Part shown: positions 34,020 to 35,683 of the stretch, piece by piece
How the letters are laid out: the number at the start of each line of letters is the position of its first letter
Numbering within the stretch: position 1 is the stretch's first letter
NCBI GenBank assembly: GCA_017624715.1
Contig: JAGAMN010000009.1
Span: 87,182-122,864, forward strand
Origin: Oscillospiraceae bacterium
GTDB lineage: Bacteria; Bacillota; Clostridia; Oscillospirales; Oscillospiraceae
Direction: 5' to 3'
DNA: 35,683 nucleotides
Translations under genes and position numbers: made by a program
The notes under the pieces: model-generated
What the model was told of the DNA's origin: nothing
Database searches by the model: none
The model's input: only the letters and a program-made list of their open reading frames with translations

Positions 34020-35449
34020 TACATATCTCCAAAGCAGAACGCATCCATAATTGCATCCGTACCAAACATTCTTACCGCCAATCGGTACATTGCCTTAGCG
34101 TGAATACGATCATGCCATATGAACCGACGAAGCATCTTCCTCAGAGACCAAAGCTCGCCATAACTGCCCTCGATCACCGGATTACTCAGTAAGTCCACCT
34201 TTTGTTCAAGTGCCTCAAAACCTCTTTGACGGCATTCAAGAATGGTTCCGTCATTGTCTGCCTCAACATTGATCTCACCAAAATAGTACGAATTTACATT
34301 TTTTGTGTGGGTATACATTTCCCTGGCGCTTCTGGGAACTTGTCCATAGAAGGTAGCTCGGATAGGTGCATCAGACTTATCTAAGTCAGGTACGGAATCA
34401 AATAATGTTTGAAAATCTCTCGCCGATTTCAGGCATAGTCTTTTTAGTTGCGTGTATTCATCAATGGTCAGTGGACTTTTTTCGCTGTCAAACAGAACAT
34501 CTGAGTCGGCATCGCAAATCTGCAAGCTGCAGGAGGCATCCTGTACAACAGAAATATTCAAATCACCAGTTTTCTCCCATCCGCTCCAGGCGATCCAATG
34601 GCGCGTCTCTTGTTCCATTTTGGACATAGCTTCATTTAGGCTGGCGCCACGGGTGTAAGCTCCCGGCAAATTCACAGCATGGAGCAACGTGTCGTTGCCA
34701 TTATGTTCCCAAACACATTCAACCGTAGTTGCTATCAGTTTGTATTCCTTAAATCGTTCAACAATCAAATTTACAGTATTCTCAACAAAAGCCTTATACT
34801 CCTCACGTGATATGGCTAGAAATGTGTCAGTTGCCTTGCTCTCCTTAGGCAGGTAACCCATTATACCGATCTTACGAAAAATACATCCCGCGGGTAGATA
34901 GTCAATGTAATCAGGAAATCCCTCTAAGGGCAAAATATCCGTTAAATACCCGGAATCGGGATGATCATGGAGGTATTCTGCCTCAATCGAATACACCCCT
35001 TTCATCCAGCCCTTTTTAGGAAAGATTGCCTTAATAGAATCCCAAGTTTCCGGTAATCCAACACAATTGACTGTCAAACCCTTGTATTCCTTAAGCCTGC
35101 ACCATGCGGCTTTAACGCGGTCATCGTCACGAATCATTGCTTGAAAGGCCGCATCGGTAAGAAGATGTGCATAGTATCCCAGGAGAAATGCATATTCTTC
35201 AGCAGAACAAATCTCAGTTCTGCGCTCTGTGATATATTTCTCGTAAAATCTATCGCAGTCAGATGACACCTTCTTATCACCGGACATCCAATGGGTAACT
35301 GACCGTGACGGCGTAAAGGCTGTCCAGTCAGCATTTTCCACATTGCAATCCGGCGCAATATTACCCACGCAGAATCCGCGTCTATCCAACCAAGGGAATC
35401 TTGCCAGTACCATATCTGCAATCATTAAGTGTGTAACCCAAGTAGCCAT
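34019..35449 (-). CDS. Three-domain fusion: Zn-dependent phospholipase C-like, HicB-like and DinB-like
   Basis: A 476-residue protein without a signal peptide. Residues 1-230 resemble the zinc-dependent phospholipase C-like family: THLMIAD (His7), GNIAPDC (Asp34), THWMSG (His53), YYAHLLTDAAF (His95, Asp99). Residues about 235-300 resemble a HicB-like alpha/beta unit (LPGAYTRGASLNEAMSKMEQE). Residues about 315-465 look DinB-like, with a plausible three-His metal site: His381 (YTHTKNVNSYYFGEI) and His446-x3-His450 (WHDRIH). Each domain call is from motif reading; the combination is unusual and its function is not known. The start at 35449 is fixed by the promoter at 35480-35508; earlier in-frame ATGs (35497, 35527) lie at or before the promoter. 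It is translationally coupled to the radical SAM gene. Confidence 0.8.
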   Translation of the reverse strand: MATWVTHLMIADMVLARFPWLDRRGFCVGNIAPDCNVENADWTAFTPSRSVTHWMSGDKKVSSDCDRFYEKYITERRTEICSAEEYAFLLGYYAHLLTDAAFQAMIRDDDRVKAAWCRLKEYKGLTVNCVGLPETWDSIKAIFPKKGWMKGVYSIEAEYLHDHPDSGYLTDILPLEGFPDYIDYLPAGCIFRKIGIMGYLPKESKATDTFLAISREEYKAFVENTVNLIVERFKEYKLIATTVECVWEHNGNDTLLHAVNLPGAYTRGASLNEAMSKMEQETRHWIAWSGWEKTGDLNISVVQDASCSLQICDADSDVLFDSEKSPLTIDEYTQLKRLCLKSARDFQTLFDSVPDLDKSDAPIRATFYGQVPRSAREMYTHTKNVNSYYFGEINVEADNDGTILECRQRGFEALEQKVDLLSNPVIEGSYGELWSLRKMLRRFIWHDRIHAKAMYRLAVRMFGTDAIMDAFCFGDM

Positions 35450-35479
35450 TACGCTTACCCCACTGTTGAGAATAACACA

Positions 35480-35508
35480 ATTATATGTCAAGACCATTCT
35501 GCTGTCAA
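35480..35508 (-). promoter_or_regulatory. Perfect consensus sigma-A promoter for the fusion protein / radical SAM operon
   Basis: On the minus strand TTGACA (35503-35508) and TATAAT (35480-35485) are both perfect, separated by 17 bp, starting 9 bp past the rRNA terminator stem. The predicted transcript start is about 24 nt before the ATG at 35449. Confidence 0.88.
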
Positions 35509-35516
35509 TAATAGTA

Positions 35517-35544
35517 AACGCCTCCACATTACTGTGGAGGCGTT
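35517..35544 (-). terminator. rRNA operon terminator
   Basis: AACGCCTCCACA and TGTGGAGGCGTT form a perfect 12-bp stem around a 4-nt loop, directly after the 5S rRNA. On the minus strand it continues TTTACTATTATT, a fair T-rich tail. Confidence 0.9.
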
Positions 35545-35545
35545 G

Positions 35546-35662
35546 TGTTCGCGTTACCTATTTTCACGGCCAGTCACCCGGCAACTATCGTCGGCGTATA
35601 TGTGCTTAACTTCTGTGTTCGGGATGGGAACAGGTGGACCCACATAACAATCAACACGAACT
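35546..35662 (-). rRNA. rrf: 5S ribosomal RNA
   Basis: On the minus strand the conserved 5S core CCATCCCGAACACAGAAGTT is present, followed by TTAAGC and GATAGT. Helix I is closed by GTTCGTGTT at the 5' end and AACGCGAAC at the 3' end (one G-U). The length of about 117 nt is normal; ends are good to a few bases. It is the last gene of an rRNA operon that extends beyond the right edge; the remaining 21 bases are the 23S-5S spacer. Confidence 0.95.
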
Positions 35663-35683
35663 TGGTGACCCATACCGGATTCG

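Noticed and set aside
1-35683. Prophage or integrative element carrying the redox island
   Set aside because: No integrase, transposase, phage or conjugation genes are visible, and codon use looks continuous; the tRNA-linked repeat lies about 5 kb away from the island and holds no genes.

Overview
The window looks like chromosomal DNA of a gut-type Gram-positive anaerobe of the Clostridia, most likely Oscillospirales; this placement is an inference. Support comes from the many lipobox lipoproteins, an LPXTG-like (NPDTG) sorting signal, AsnA-type asparagine synthetase, AGGAGG ribosome binding sites, BspA-type repeats, and consensus sigma-A promoters with 16-17 bp spacers. GC content is moderate, and no phage or transposase genes are visible.

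Layout. (1) 1-12880, minus strand: one apparent operon reading leftwards. It encodes a 2390-residue secreted subtilisin-like protease with about 27 BspA-type leucine-rich repeats, an InlB/GLUG-like lipoprotein, an unusually long peptide-binding lipoprotein, and the permeases OppB and OppC (OppC runs off the left edge). This reads as a proteolysis and peptide-uptake unit. (2) 13075-15268, plus strand, divergent from it: a multi-pass membrane protein ending in a CXXC motif, then a fusion of a NapH-like membrane iron-sulfur protein, two 4Fe-4S clusters and a TlpA-type thioredoxin domain. (3) 15355-25149, minus strand, convergent with (2): a wall-anchored repeat protein and four exported proteins that share a small beta-sandwich domain. 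Two of these carry TlpA-like thioredoxin domains (CGPC and CTWC), and three share a C-terminal domain that I do not recognise (GYYH...NGP...PLT). Regions 2 and 3 together look like an extracytoplasmic thiol/electron-transfer island and are the best candidate here for an undescribed system.

(4) 25305-35449 is mostly housekeeping: asnA, a DUF3737 protein, a cardiolipin synthase-like protein, a PHP phosphatase, tRNA-Ser(CGA), an RluA-type pseudouridine synthase / Cys-rich protein / metallophosphoesterase operon, a D-2-hydroxyacid dehydrogenase, and a TIGR01212-type radical SAM protein coupled to a three-domain fusion protein. Directly downstream of the tRNA lies a tandemly duplicated 169-170 bp element whose ends derive from the tRNA T arm. 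(5) 35546-35662, minus strand: 5S rRNA with its terminator, which is the distal end of an rRNA operon lying to the right.

The working model for regions 2 and 3 is as follows. Electrons from a cytoplasmic donor enter the NapH-like iron-sulfur protein, pass (perhaps with the CXXC membrane protein) to its outward TlpA domain, and then reach the exported thioredoxin-like proteins. The substrate is unknown. All functional statements rest on motif reading, not on database searches.
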